Below are positions 43,125 to 50,302 of a DNA stretch of 61,982 nucleotides, in pieces. Positions within the stretch are counted from its first letter, which is position 1; every line of letters begins with the position of its first letter. Both the position numbers and the translations under genes were made by a program. The notes beneath the pieces are model-generated. The model was not told where the DNA came from, made no database searches, and was given only the letters and a program-made list of their open reading frames with translations. The stretch covers positions 1 through 61,982 of the forward strand of contig CAMECJ010000009.1 of the NCBI GenBank assembly GCA_945913025.1, written 5' to 3'. Source of the stretch: an uncultured Elusimicrobia bacterium (GTDB lineage Bacteria > Elusimicrobiota > Elusimicrobia > Elusimicrobiales > Elusimicrobiaceae).

Positions 43125-43789
43125 GGGCTGGTGTTAACTAACGTAATTTGTAGAACGGGCGAAAATTATTTTCCGCCCGTTCTTGCTATTTTGGCCGCTG
43201 ATACAGTTACGTTATTCCGGAAGGTTGTAATCCGGAATCTGTTGTTTTGTAATCGTCATCTCGTGATGTTTCTGCACGGGAATCTCCCGCTTATTTGTCT
43301 TTATTATTTGGCAGGACTTGACCTGTCTATAAAATCCGTTTTGCCGTATTTTCCCGCCCTTAGTCCTGTTTATAAAAAGCGTCCGAAACGGAAAAGGCGT
43401 TTTATTTGTTTGAGTGAAGCGAGTTGTAAAACGCTCCGTTTCGGACTGCTTTTTATAGAACGAGGGGGCAGTCTTTTTGTTTCTTTTTACCCTCCGGGCC
43501 AGCTACTGTCAGAAAAAGAAGAAAGAAGATTTTTTGCTTACTTTTTGGCGATACAAAAAGTCGTGCATGACTTTGGGGTATGTCTTAAACAGTGTGGCTT
43601 AGCTAATCAAAAGGGTGCGGACAAGAAGGGAGCCCAGACTCTGGGCCTTGACCCGTTTTTTTTTTTTGATAACATAGGGTTGTCCCGAGGTTTTTCTCCT
43701 CGGGGTATTCCGATTAGATGTTGTTTGTTTAAAAATGGCGAATTTCGGACAGAAACTTCTCTGACTGACTTTAATAGGGGAAACAAAAA
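43125..43789 (+). other. Non-coding repeat-rich region upstream of pilin 2
   Basis: 665 bases. It contains the GAACGGGC hairpin (43152-43182), an ATTCCGG...CCGGAAT hairpin (43213-43237), a long hairpin (43371-43457), the CTTACTTTTTGGCGA...CAAAAAGT hairpin (43537-43561), twelve T (43656-43667), and a CCCGAGG/CCTCGGG hairpin (43684-43705). A 220-codon open frame across it has no protein-like character. Three of these elements occur in the same order at 21261-21382. Confidence 0.7.
43371..43457. repeat. 87-base imperfect inverted repeat
   Basis: Left arm starts TATAAAAAGCGTCCGAAACG, and the right arm is its near-complement ending in TTTTTATA. The arms are about 33 and 31 bases with small indels, and the apical loop contains GAGTGAAGCGAG. 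Strong cruciform or RNA hairpin potential, with no coding content. Confidence 0.65.
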
Positions 43790-44245
43790 ATGAAAGGTTT
43801 TACGTTAATAGAATTGTTAGTTGTCGTTTTAATCATTGGCATATTGGCGGCGGTAGCGCTGCCGCAATATGAATTGGCGGTGGAAAAAGCGCGGTTGGCG
43901 GAAGCGTATGCGCTGGGGCGCAGCATCGGGCAAGCGCAAGAGGTGTATAAACTGGCCAACGGCGTGTATACGAATGATTTTTCCCAGCTGGATTTTAATG
44001 CGCCGTGTCGGGTGGAAAATGCTATCATGTACTGTTCTGATTTTCGGTTTTATTTATATTCCGGCAATGGCTTTCATATGCAAATTTCTTCTGTTCGCGG
44101 GGGGTATTGGTTGGATTTGCTATACCCGGACAAATGGGTTTGTGTCCATTTGAAATCGTCGGAAAAAGGCTCCCGTTTATGCCGCAGTTTGGCGGGCGGC
44201 CCAGGGGAGATGTCTTCTACGGAGATGCGTTATCCGTTAAATTAA
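43790..44245 (+). CDS. Type IV pilin-like protein (pilin 2)
   Basis: 151 residues. A class III signal with cleavage after Gly3 (MKG|FTLIELLVVVLIIGIL) and Glu5 leads into a hydrophobic helix and a small globular domain with four cysteines. It is a PilA/PilE-like or pseudopilin subunit needing prepilin peptidase and assembly genes located elsewhere. AGGGGAAA precedes ATG 43790. It stands alone behind a 665-base non-coding region. Confidence 0.9.
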   Translation: MKGFTLIELLVVVLIIGILAAVALPQYELAVEKARLAEAYALGRSIGQAQEVYKLANGVYTNDFSQLDFNAPCRVENAIMYCSDFRFYLYSGNGFHMQISSVRGGYWLDLLYPDKWVCVHLKSSEKGSRLCRSLAGGPGEMSSTEMRYPLN

Positions 44246-44247
44246 AA

Positions 44248-44277
44248 AACCCGCTCTTTTCAGGGCGGGTTTTTAGT
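44248..44277 (+). terminator. Pilin 2 terminator
   Basis: AACCCGC/GCGGGTT stem followed by five T; A-rich on the other side, so it may also serve the converging gene. Confidence 0.8.
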
Positions 44278-44289
44278 TCCGTAAACCTA

Positions 44290-45552
44290 TTATTTCGTCA
44301 ATTTATTTAATCTTCCCTGCGCACGGGAAGAAAGTTTGTCCGTGGGGTAATTGATAATCAGCTTTTTATACGTTTCCACGGCCTGTACATTCTTGCCGGC
44401 CTGTTCATACGCCTGCCCTAAATCAAACATTAATTGGGGGGCATTCGGGCCGGATGGGTGCGCTAACAACGCTTTTTCCAAGGAGTGGATATATTTGGTT
44501 TGGTCGCGCAGTTGTTTTTTTGCGATTTTGGCTGCTGCGCGCAAAGACGATGTTGATTTTTCTTCATCCGTGCCAAATAGCGCGGCCGTTTGGTGGAGCG
44601 TGTTATACGCGGCTTCAAAATTTTTCGTTTTGGCGTAAACGTCAGCTTTGCCGCGGTAAGCTTCGTATGCGGCGGGGGCGGCGCCCAACAGCTCGATGGC
44701 TTTGTCGTAATTGATAATTGCGCCGTCGTACTGTTTGTTGTTTTCGTCTAAAATAGCCATATGTTTGTAGACGATGCCCGTTTCGGCGGAGCCTTCAAAT
44801 TCGCGCAGCACGCGGGTATAGGCCTCTGTGGCGGCGGCGGTGTCCTTCAAATTGTCGGCGTAAATGTCGCCGATTAAACGCAAACTTGCCGCTTTGTAGG
44901 GCGTGTTCGGGTACAGTTCCGCCGCTTTTTTGTATTGGAAAATGGCGGCTAAATGGTTGCCGTTTTCGCGGTGGAGATCGCCGTACCACAGTTCCACTTT
45001 ATCGTTTTCTTCATAAGCGGGATAGCGGACGAAAAAAGCTTCAAACGCCTGTGCGGCGGGAGGGTAAATTTCGCGTCCGGCAAGTTTGGACAGCGCATAC
45101 AACGCTTGCGCTTCGCGCCGGGCCGCGGTTTTTTCTTCGTCAGACAGCGCGGCGGTAAAAAGCTTTTCCGCCTGATCTCTGCGGTTAGATTGAACGGCCT
45201 GAACGGCGTCGGCCAGCAGCGGGGTCAGCAAGTTCATATCCGTTTGCGGAAATAAGTGGCGCAGACGGAACAGCGTAACCGCCGCCTGTCCGTTTTCCTG
45301 CGCACGCAGATAAAGCCGCGCCTGCATCAAAAGGGCATCCTTGACGGCGGGTGAAGTTTGGTTTTGTTCCGTCCACGTATTGAGTCCCTCGGCAAGCGAC
45401 TTGGCGGCCATACGGGTTTCGCGGCTGTTTTGCGCCGTAAAAGAGGAAATTTCCTTCTTATAAAATTCCAAAGCCGCCGCCGCGTCCGCCGCATACAAAC
45501 AAGGCGCGCAAAAAGCGGCCAGCGTAAGTAGAAATACGGTTTTTTTCATCAT
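44290..45552 (-). CDS. Periplasmic TPR-repeat protein
   Basis: 420 residues with a signal peptide (MMKKTVFLLTLAAFCAPCLYA) and about nine TPR-like repeats across the whole protein (for example AIFQYKKAAELYPNTPYKAAS and AVETYKKLIINYPTDKLSSRA). The last repeats resemble YbgF/BamD-type periplasmic scaffolds. No catalytic domain. Two adjacent ATG codons (45552, 45549) are possible starts. The next gene on the strand upstream is yajQ, but the gap is only six bases, so co-transcription is likely. Confidence 0.8.
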   Translation of the reverse strand: MMKKTVFLLTLAAFCAPCLYAADAAAALEFYKKEISSFTAQNSRETRMAAKSLAEGLNTWTEQNQTSPAVKDALLMQARLYLRAQENGQAAVTLFRLRHLFPQTDMNLLTPLLADAVQAVQSNRRDQAEKLFTAALSDEEKTAARREAQALYALSKLAGREIYPPAAQAFEAFFVRYPAYEENDKVELWYGDLHRENGNHLAAIFQYKKAAELYPNTPYKAASLRLIGDIYADNLKDTAAATEAYTRVLREFEGSAETGIVYKHMAILDENNKQYDGAIINYDKAIELLGAAPAAYEAYRGKADVYAKTKNFEAAYNTLHQTAALFGTDEEKSTSSLRAAAKIAKKQLRDQTKYIHSLEKALLAHPSGPNAPQLMFDLGQAYEQAGKNVQAVETYKKLIINYPTDKLSSRAQGRLNKLTK

Positions 45553-45558
45553 TGTATC

Positions 45559-46053
45559 CTAGCGGTAGTTAGTGAATTGGAGTTCCACTCCGTAATCGCC
45601 GTTTCTTAAAAGGGCCATCGTGTTTTGCAGTTCATCCTTGGATTTGGAAGATACGCGCAGCTGGTCGCCCTGAATGGAAGCGGAAACTTTCAGTTTGGCG
45701 TCTTTAATTGCCTTGGAAATTTCCTTGGCTTTGTCTGACGGGATACCCTGTTGGATTTTTACCGTTTGTTTTGCGGTTCCGCCTAGTGCGGATTCGATTT
45801 TCTGCGGCTGCATATTTTTAAGCGGAATACCGCGCTTGGCGATACGGGTAAAAATAATGTCGCGCAGGGTGTTTACCTTGTACTCGTCGCTGGAGGCGAG
45901 TCTTAACTCGTTGTCTTTCTGGTTGAGTTCAATGGACGAGTTGGTGCCTTTGAAATCGTAGCGGTTGGTAATTTCTTTATTAGCCGCGCTGACGGCTTCG
46001 CTGATGACGTTTAAATCCACTTTGGATACGACGTCAAAACTGTAATCTGCCAT
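45559..46053 (-). CDS. yajQ: YajQ-family nucleotide-binding protein
   Basis: 164-residue cytoplasmic protein starting MADYSFDVVSKVDLNVI and containing NRYDFKG, both diagnostic for YajQ. In Xanthomonas and relatives YajQ binds c-di-GMP; elsewhere it binds tRNA or nucleotides. GGAGG precedes ATG 46053. It is directly followed by the TPR gene. Confidence 0.94.
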   Translation of the reverse strand: MADYSFDVVSKVDLNVISEAVSAANKEITNRYDFKGTNSSIELNQKDNELRLASSDEYKVNTLRDIIFTRIAKRGIPLKNMQPQKIESALGGTAKQTVKIQQGIPSDKAKEISKAIKDAKLKVSASIQGDQLRVSSKSKDELQNTMALLRNGDYGVELQFTNYR

Positions 46054-46106
46054 AATATAAAACCTCCGTTGGCTGGATTTATTTACTATTATTATAGCTT
46101 TTTTTG

Positions 46107-46217
46107 TACAATGGTTTTAGCGGCGCGCGGCGTCGCGCTTACCGCACCCGCGCGCTTAATTCCACGGAGGATACTCGTATCGTTTCCGCCGGACGACTCT
46201 CCGGCGCGCTAAAACTT
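46107..46217 (+). promoter_or_regulatory. Structured leader of nupG
   Basis: TACAAT (46107-46112) would start a ~100-base GC-rich leader. It contains an orphan Shine-Dalgarno GGAGG (46166-46170), eight bases before an in-frame ATC (46179), and a hairpin CGCCGG/CCGGCG (46187-46206) just before the ATG. There is no Shine-Dalgarno site at the ATG itself. Confidence 0.4.
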
Positions 46218-47537
46218 ATGAACATTAAAATTCGCTTGACCGTAATGAACTTCCTCCAGTTTGCCGTGTGGGGCGCGTATTTGACGTCTATGGGCGCGTT
46301 TCTGGCCGGGGCTGGACTTGCGGAAAATATCGGCTGGTTTTATGCCGTACAGGGATTTGTTTCCCTCTTTATGCCGGCGGTAATCGGCATTGTGGCGGAT
46401 CGTTGGATTCCCGCACAAAAAATGCTGGGTATTTGTCACTTCCTGGCTGCGGCCGGTATGGCGGCTGCGGCGTATTTCGGTTCGCTTCCTGCGATCAGCC
46501 TGGCGGCGGTATTCGGGTGCTATACGTTTAGCGTGGCTTTTTATATGCCGACGCTGGCCCTTTCCAACTCCGTGGCTTATACGGCGCTGCGCCAATCCGG
46601 ATTGGATACGGTTACTTCGTTCCCGCCGATTCGCGTATTCGGCACCGTGGGTTTTATCTGCGCGATGCTGACCACCAATTTTGCAGGTTTCCAAAATTCC
46701 TATGTACAGTGGTATTTTTCCGCTGTGCTCGGCGTAATTTTGGCCGTTTACTCCTTTACGCTGCCCGCCTGCCCCACCTGTCAGACCAAAGCCCAAACCT
46801 TGGCCGAAGCGATGGGCCTCAAAGCGTTTGCGCTGTTTAAGCAGAAAAAGATGGCGATTTTCTTCATCTTTTCTATGCTTCTCGGTATGTCTTTACAGAT
46901 CACCAACGCCTACGCCAACCCGTTTATCAACGGTTTTAACTCTCTGATGGGGTTTGCCGGATCTTGGGGGGCGAACAACGCCAATGCGCTTATCTCGCTT
47001 TCCCAAATCTCCGAAACTCTGTGCATTTTGCTGATTCCGTTCTTCTTAAAACGCTTTGGGATTAAAAAGGTAATGCTGATCAGCATGCTGGCGTGGGTGC
47101 TGCGCTTTGGCTTCTTTGGCGTGGGCAACCCGTCCACGGGTATGGGAATTGTGCTTTTGATTCTGTCTATGATTGTGTACGGCGTGGCGTTTGATTTCTT
47201 TAACGTGTCCGGCTCGTTGTATGTGGATAAAGAAACCGACCCGTCCATCCGCTCCAGCGCGCAGGGCGTGTTTATGCTGATGACCAACGGTTTCGGCGCG
47301 ATGATCGGCACCTTGGGCGCGCAGTGGGTAATTAACAAACTGGTCAACGTGCATATTAACGCGTATACCGCCGCCAACGGCTTCCTGCCCGCCGGAGAAG
47401 TGTACCCCGCGGACGTGTCCAGCGCGATTATGACGGGGTGGAGCGAATCTTGGTTTATTTTTGCGGGATATTCGCTGGTTGTAGCCGTACTGTTTGCGCT
47501 TATCTTTAAATATAAACACAATCCGGCTGAAAACTAA
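46218..47537 (+). CDS. nupG: Nucleoside:H+ symporter
   Basis: 439-residue MFS transporter with 12 membrane helices, closely similar along its length to E. coli NupG/XapB: MNIKIRLTVMNFLQFAVWGAYL, then FPPIRVFGTVGFI, then KKMAIFFIFSMLLG, then SMIVYGVAFDFFN. It imports nucleosides with protons. The start at ATG 46218 gives the exact N-terminus of the family; the frame is open upstream into a GC-rich leader. The strong match to a proteobacterial family may reflect horizontal transfer. Confidence 0.94.
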   Translation: MNIKIRLTVMNFLQFAVWGAYLTSMGAFLAGAGLAENIGWFYAVQGFVSLFMPAVIGIVADRWIPAQKMLGICHFLAAAGMAAAAYFGSLPAISLAAVFGCYTFSVAFYMPTLALSNSVAYTALRQSGLDTVTSFPPIRVFGTVGFICAMLTTNFAGFQNSYVQWYFSAVLGVILAVYSFTLPACPTCQTKAQTLAEAMGLKAFALFKQKKMAIFFIFSMLLGMSLQITNAYANPFINGFNSLMGFAGSWGANNANALISLSQISETLCILLIPFFLKRFGIKKVMLISMLAWVLRFGFFGVGNPSTGMGIVLLILSMIVYGVAFDFFNVSGSLYVDKETDPSIRSSAQGVFMLMTNGFGAMIGTLGAQWVINKLVNVHINAYTAANGFLPAGEVYPADVSSAIMTGWSESWFIFAGYSLVVAVLFALIFKYKHNPAEN

Positions 47538-47554
47538 AAAATTGGTTTGGTGTA

Positions 47555-47586
47555 AAAAGCGGCGTTCCGTAAAGAACGCCGCTTTT
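47555..47586 (+). terminator. nupG terminator
   Basis: AAAAGCGGCGTTC/GAACGCCGCTTTT perfect 13-pair stem. Confidence 0.85.
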
Positions 47587-47652
47587 GGTATATACGAAAA
47601 GAGTTTGCGTTATACCGTAAAGTCTTTTTCGGTATTTGAAAAAACATAATAA

Positions 47653-47678
47653 AAAACCGCCCCTGCAGGAGCGGTTTT
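47653..47678 (-). terminator. rpsT terminator
   Basis: AAAACCGC/GCGGTTTT stem; on the minus strand it is followed by a T-rich tract. Confidence 0.8.
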
Positions 47679-47697
47679 AAATGGTGTTAGACTTTGG

Positions 47698-47979
47698 TTA
47701 AGCGGCCACAGCTTTGTTGGCGGCTTTGGCCAAGCGGGATTTCTTGCGGGCGGCCGTTTTCCAATGAATCACGTTCTTTTTAGCGGCTTTGTCAATGCAA
47801 GAATCGGCTTTTTTCAAGTCTTCTTTCAGCGTGGCGGCTTTCGTTTTGGCGGAAGCGTTCACGGCTTTGGTGGCCAAGCGGACTTTTTTGATTAAACCTT
47901 TGTTTTCGGAAGTTCTTTTTTCAGCTTGGCGCTGCGCTTTGATGGCGCTTGTGTGTCTACCAGTTTTTAATTTTGCCAT
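47698..47979 (-). CDS. rpsT: 30S ribosomal protein S20
   Basis: 93-residue lysine- and alanine-rich helical protein that binds 16S rRNA. MAKLKTGRHTSAIKAQRQAEKR and the final RKKSRLAKAANKA are typical of S20. GAGGAA precedes ATG 47979. Single gene with its own terminator. Confidence 0.95.
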   Translation of the reverse strand: MAKLKTGRHTSAIKAQRQAEKRTSENKGLIKKVRLATKAVNASAKTKAATLKEDLKKADSCIDKAAKKNVIHWKTAARKKSRLAKAANKAVAA

Positions 47980-48086
47980 TTAATAATTCCTCTATAGAAA
48001 AATCGGGTTACTAATATTTTAACCTATTCCGCGCCCCGCGGTCAACCCGTTTTTAGGCCGCACGATAAGCAGGACGCGGGAAATGT

Positions 48087-48092
48087 TACAAT
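48087..48092 (+). promoter_or_regulatory. Extended -10 box of uvrC (leaderless)
   Basis: TACAAT preceded by TGT and followed by six bases, then ATG 48099; no Shine-Dalgarno site. Confidence 0.55.
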
Positions 48093-48098
48093 ATAACT

Positions 48099-49469
48099 AT
48101 GGATCCTCGTCTTTCTATTTTACCAAATAAAGCCGGCGTGTACATTATGCGCGCCAAAGAGGGTACCATTATTTACATCGGCAAAGCCAAAAATCTGGCT
48201 GACCGCGTGAAACAGTATTTTCAGGAGTCTAACCTCTACTCGCGCGGCTGGAAACTACCCAGCCTGCTGCCGTTGATTGCCAAAATAGATTACGTTACTT
48301 GCGCCAGCGAACGCGACGCGCTGGTCTTGGAAGAAAAACTCATCAAGCAGTACCAACCCTTTTTTAATTCGCTCGGCAAAGACGGCAAAAGCTATCCTTA
48401 TTTGAAATTGACGATGGGCGAGGACTATCCGCGGTTGCAGATGACGCGCCGCGTAATCCGTGGGAAGGACTTATATTTCGGGCCGTATCCCAAATCTAGC
48501 ATCGTGAAAAGTTTAATGCGCTTTTTGTGGAAGAGTAAATACGCGCCGCTGCGGCCGTGCAAGTGGAATTTTTCGCGCGAAAGAGAACTGGACCCGCGCA
48601 AAATAAATACGTGCATCTATTACCATACGGGCCAATGTCCGGCGCCGTGCGCGGGGAAAATTTCGTACGAAGATTACCGCGCGCTCGCACAGCGTATGGC
48701 GGATTTTTTGGAAGGCAATTTTGGTAACATTACCGAAAATATTACGGCATTGATGAAGGCCCATTCGGATAAAATGGAATACGAACAGGCCGCCGTGTTC
48801 CGCAATTTTTTGCACGCGCTTTCGCATATGAAGGAGCGCGTGCTTGTCGGCCGTTTTAAAGACGAAAAAATTACGACGGCTATGGAAAATACCGACAAGC
48901 TTAAACGCTTGGCCGAAGTAATCGGCATGCACAAACTGCCCGCGCATATTGAGGCGTTTGATAACTCCCATTTATTCGGGCGCGAGGCCGTGGGGTGTAT
49001 GGTTTGCTACATTAACGGCGAGAAAAACCACGAACACTACCGCCGTTTTAAAATCCGCTCCAAACTGCCCGAACGCGGCGGAAGCGATTTTACGATGATG
49101 GAAGAAAGCGTCTACCGCCGTCTGCGCCAAATCAAGCGCGACCCTGCCCAAACGCCCGATTTAATTTTGCTTGACGGCGGCAAAAGCCAAATTTCCGCCG
49201 CACTGAATGCCTACGAACGCGCGGGAATGTTTATCCCGTTTATTGCCCTTGCGGAAACACACGAAGGCATTTACCTGCCCGCCGCGCAGGAGAGCATTAA
49301 ACTGCCTATCGGAGATCCCGCGTTAAACTTGCTGATGGAAATCCGCGACGAGGTACACCGCTTTGCAATTACATATCACCGCAAACTAAGGGACAAAGCC
49401 GAAATCCACGGCCACCAAAACCAGGAAGGGCTGATAGACGGCAAAGACCCCGCCGGACGTGATTTGTAA
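48099..49469 (+). CDS. uvrC: UvrC-type excinuclease subunit, short form lacking the HhH domain
   Basis: 456 residues, against about 590-620 for most UvrC. The GIY-YIG nuclease (AGVYIMRAKEGTIIYIGKAK), the cysteine region CIYYHTGQCPAPCAGKIS, the UvrB-binding UVR segment (EYEQAAVFRNFLHAL) and the RNase H-like 5' nuclease (IEAFDNSHLFGREAVG, LILLDGGKSQI) are present. The protein stops just after HRFAITYHRKLRDKA, where the tandem helix-hairpin-helix domain normally begins. No HhH remnant follows in any frame read. Its start is leaderless. Confidence 0.92.
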   Translation: MDPRLSILPNKAGVYIMRAKEGTIIYIGKAKNLADRVKQYFQESNLYSRGWKLPSLLPLIAKIDYVTCASERDALVLEEKLIKQYQPFFNSLGKDGKSYPYLKLTMGEDYPRLQMTRRVIRGKDLYFGPYPKSSIVKSLMRFLWKSKYAPLRPCKWNFSRERELDPRKINTCIYYHTGQCPAPCAGKISYEDYRALAQRMADFLEGNFGNITENITALMKAHSDKMEYEQAAVFRNFLHALSHMKERVLVGRFKDEKITTAMENTDKLKRLAEVIGMHKLPAHIEAFDNSHLFGREAVGCMVCYINGEKNHEHYRRFKIRSKLPERGGSDFTMMEESVYRRLRQIKRDPAQTPDLILLDGGKSQISAALNAYERAGMFIPFIALAETHEGIYLPAAQESIKLPIGDPALNLLMEIRDEVHRFAITYHRKLRDKAEIHGHQNQEGLIDGKDPAGRDL

Positions 49470-49523
49470 ATCCGTTGCTTGGCCGGTATTGACAAGTATT
49501 CCGCGCGGAATTTAACAACAAAA

Positions 49524-49548
49524 AAGGCCGGAGCGTTCCTCCGGCCTT
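49524..49548 (-). terminator. Terminator of the MscS-like gene
   Basis: Ten-pair stem AAGGCCGGAG/CTCCGGCCTT; on the minus strand followed by a T-rich run (TTTTTTTGTTG). Confidence 0.85.
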
Positions 49549-49564
49549 GGCGCAACTGGATAGA

Positions 49565-50248
49565 CTACTCTTTGTCTTTTTTAAACAAATCGCGTAAAAA
49601 GGTTTCCACCATATTTTTGGAACCGAGTCCCACGCCGATTCCAAACGCCAACCCCAAGGACGCCAATACGATAATCACTACGTTGTTGACGAGCTGCGTA
49701 GCAAAGCCCAAATTTTCTACCGCCAGCATCGCGCAGAAAAACACGATAAACGCATACACGGCGCGCGAGATAAACAGGCCGCCTTTTAAATTGTTGGCTT
49801 TGGCGGAATTTTCAATGATGTTGCCCATCAATTTGCCGAACAGCAGGCCCGCAAATAAAATCAGCACCGATGCAAACAGCGTGGGAATAAACTCTAAGAA
49901 ACGGGTAAATAAGTCACGAATGACAAACAGTTTTAACACGTCTGCCGCCAACACGATGGCGTAAAAAATTACCGCCCAAGAAAGGACGAACGAAATAATG
50001 TAGGTGGGGGATTTGCCAAGCCCGAAACGGACGCATAATTCGTTAATGCCGAGTTTGGAGGTTTTTTCGTCAAACGCGATTTTATTTAAAATCTTTTTAA
50101 CCACCGACCCCACAAATCGGGAAAGATACAGCCCGATTACCAAAATCAACACTGCTGCCAACAAGGCGGCGAGAACCTTCAAACTGCTCTGACCCAACTG
50201 CAAAAAGTGCGAACTTACTTGTTGGGAAATTTGTTCAAAATTTATCAT
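49565..50248 (-). CDS. Small MscS-like/TM_helix membrane protein
   Basis: 227 residues with four to five membrane helices. The last (VVIIVLASLGLAFGIGVGLGSKNMVETFLRDLF) resembles the pore-lining TM3 of MscS, but the protein ends right after it and lacks the cytoplasmic beta domain. It resembles the conserved TM-helix (CmpX-like) family, thought to modulate mechanosensitive or envelope-stress responses. AAGGAGAG precedes ATG 50248. Confidence 0.8.
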   Translation of the reverse strand: MINFEQISQQVSSHFLQLGQSSLKVLAALLAAVLILVIGLYLSRFVGSVVKKILNKIAFDEKTSKLGINELCVRFGLGKSPTYIISFVLSWAVIFYAIVLAADVLKLFVIRDLFTRFLEFIPTLFASVLILFAGLLFGKLMGNIIENSAKANNLKGGLFISRAVYAFIVFFCAMLAVENLGFATQLVNNVVIIVLASLGLAFGIGVGLGSKNMVETFLRDLFKKDKE

Positions 50249-50302
50249 AGTCTCTCCTTTTTTTTAATTGTAGCAAATATTATTTGTAAAATAAGAATAG
50301 CT

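Noticed and set aside
43131-43793. A 220-codon open reading frame across the gap before pilin 2
   Set aside because: It translates hairpins and a T12 tract (a Phe run), has no recognisable domain and overlaps the pilin start; it is a by-product of repeats.
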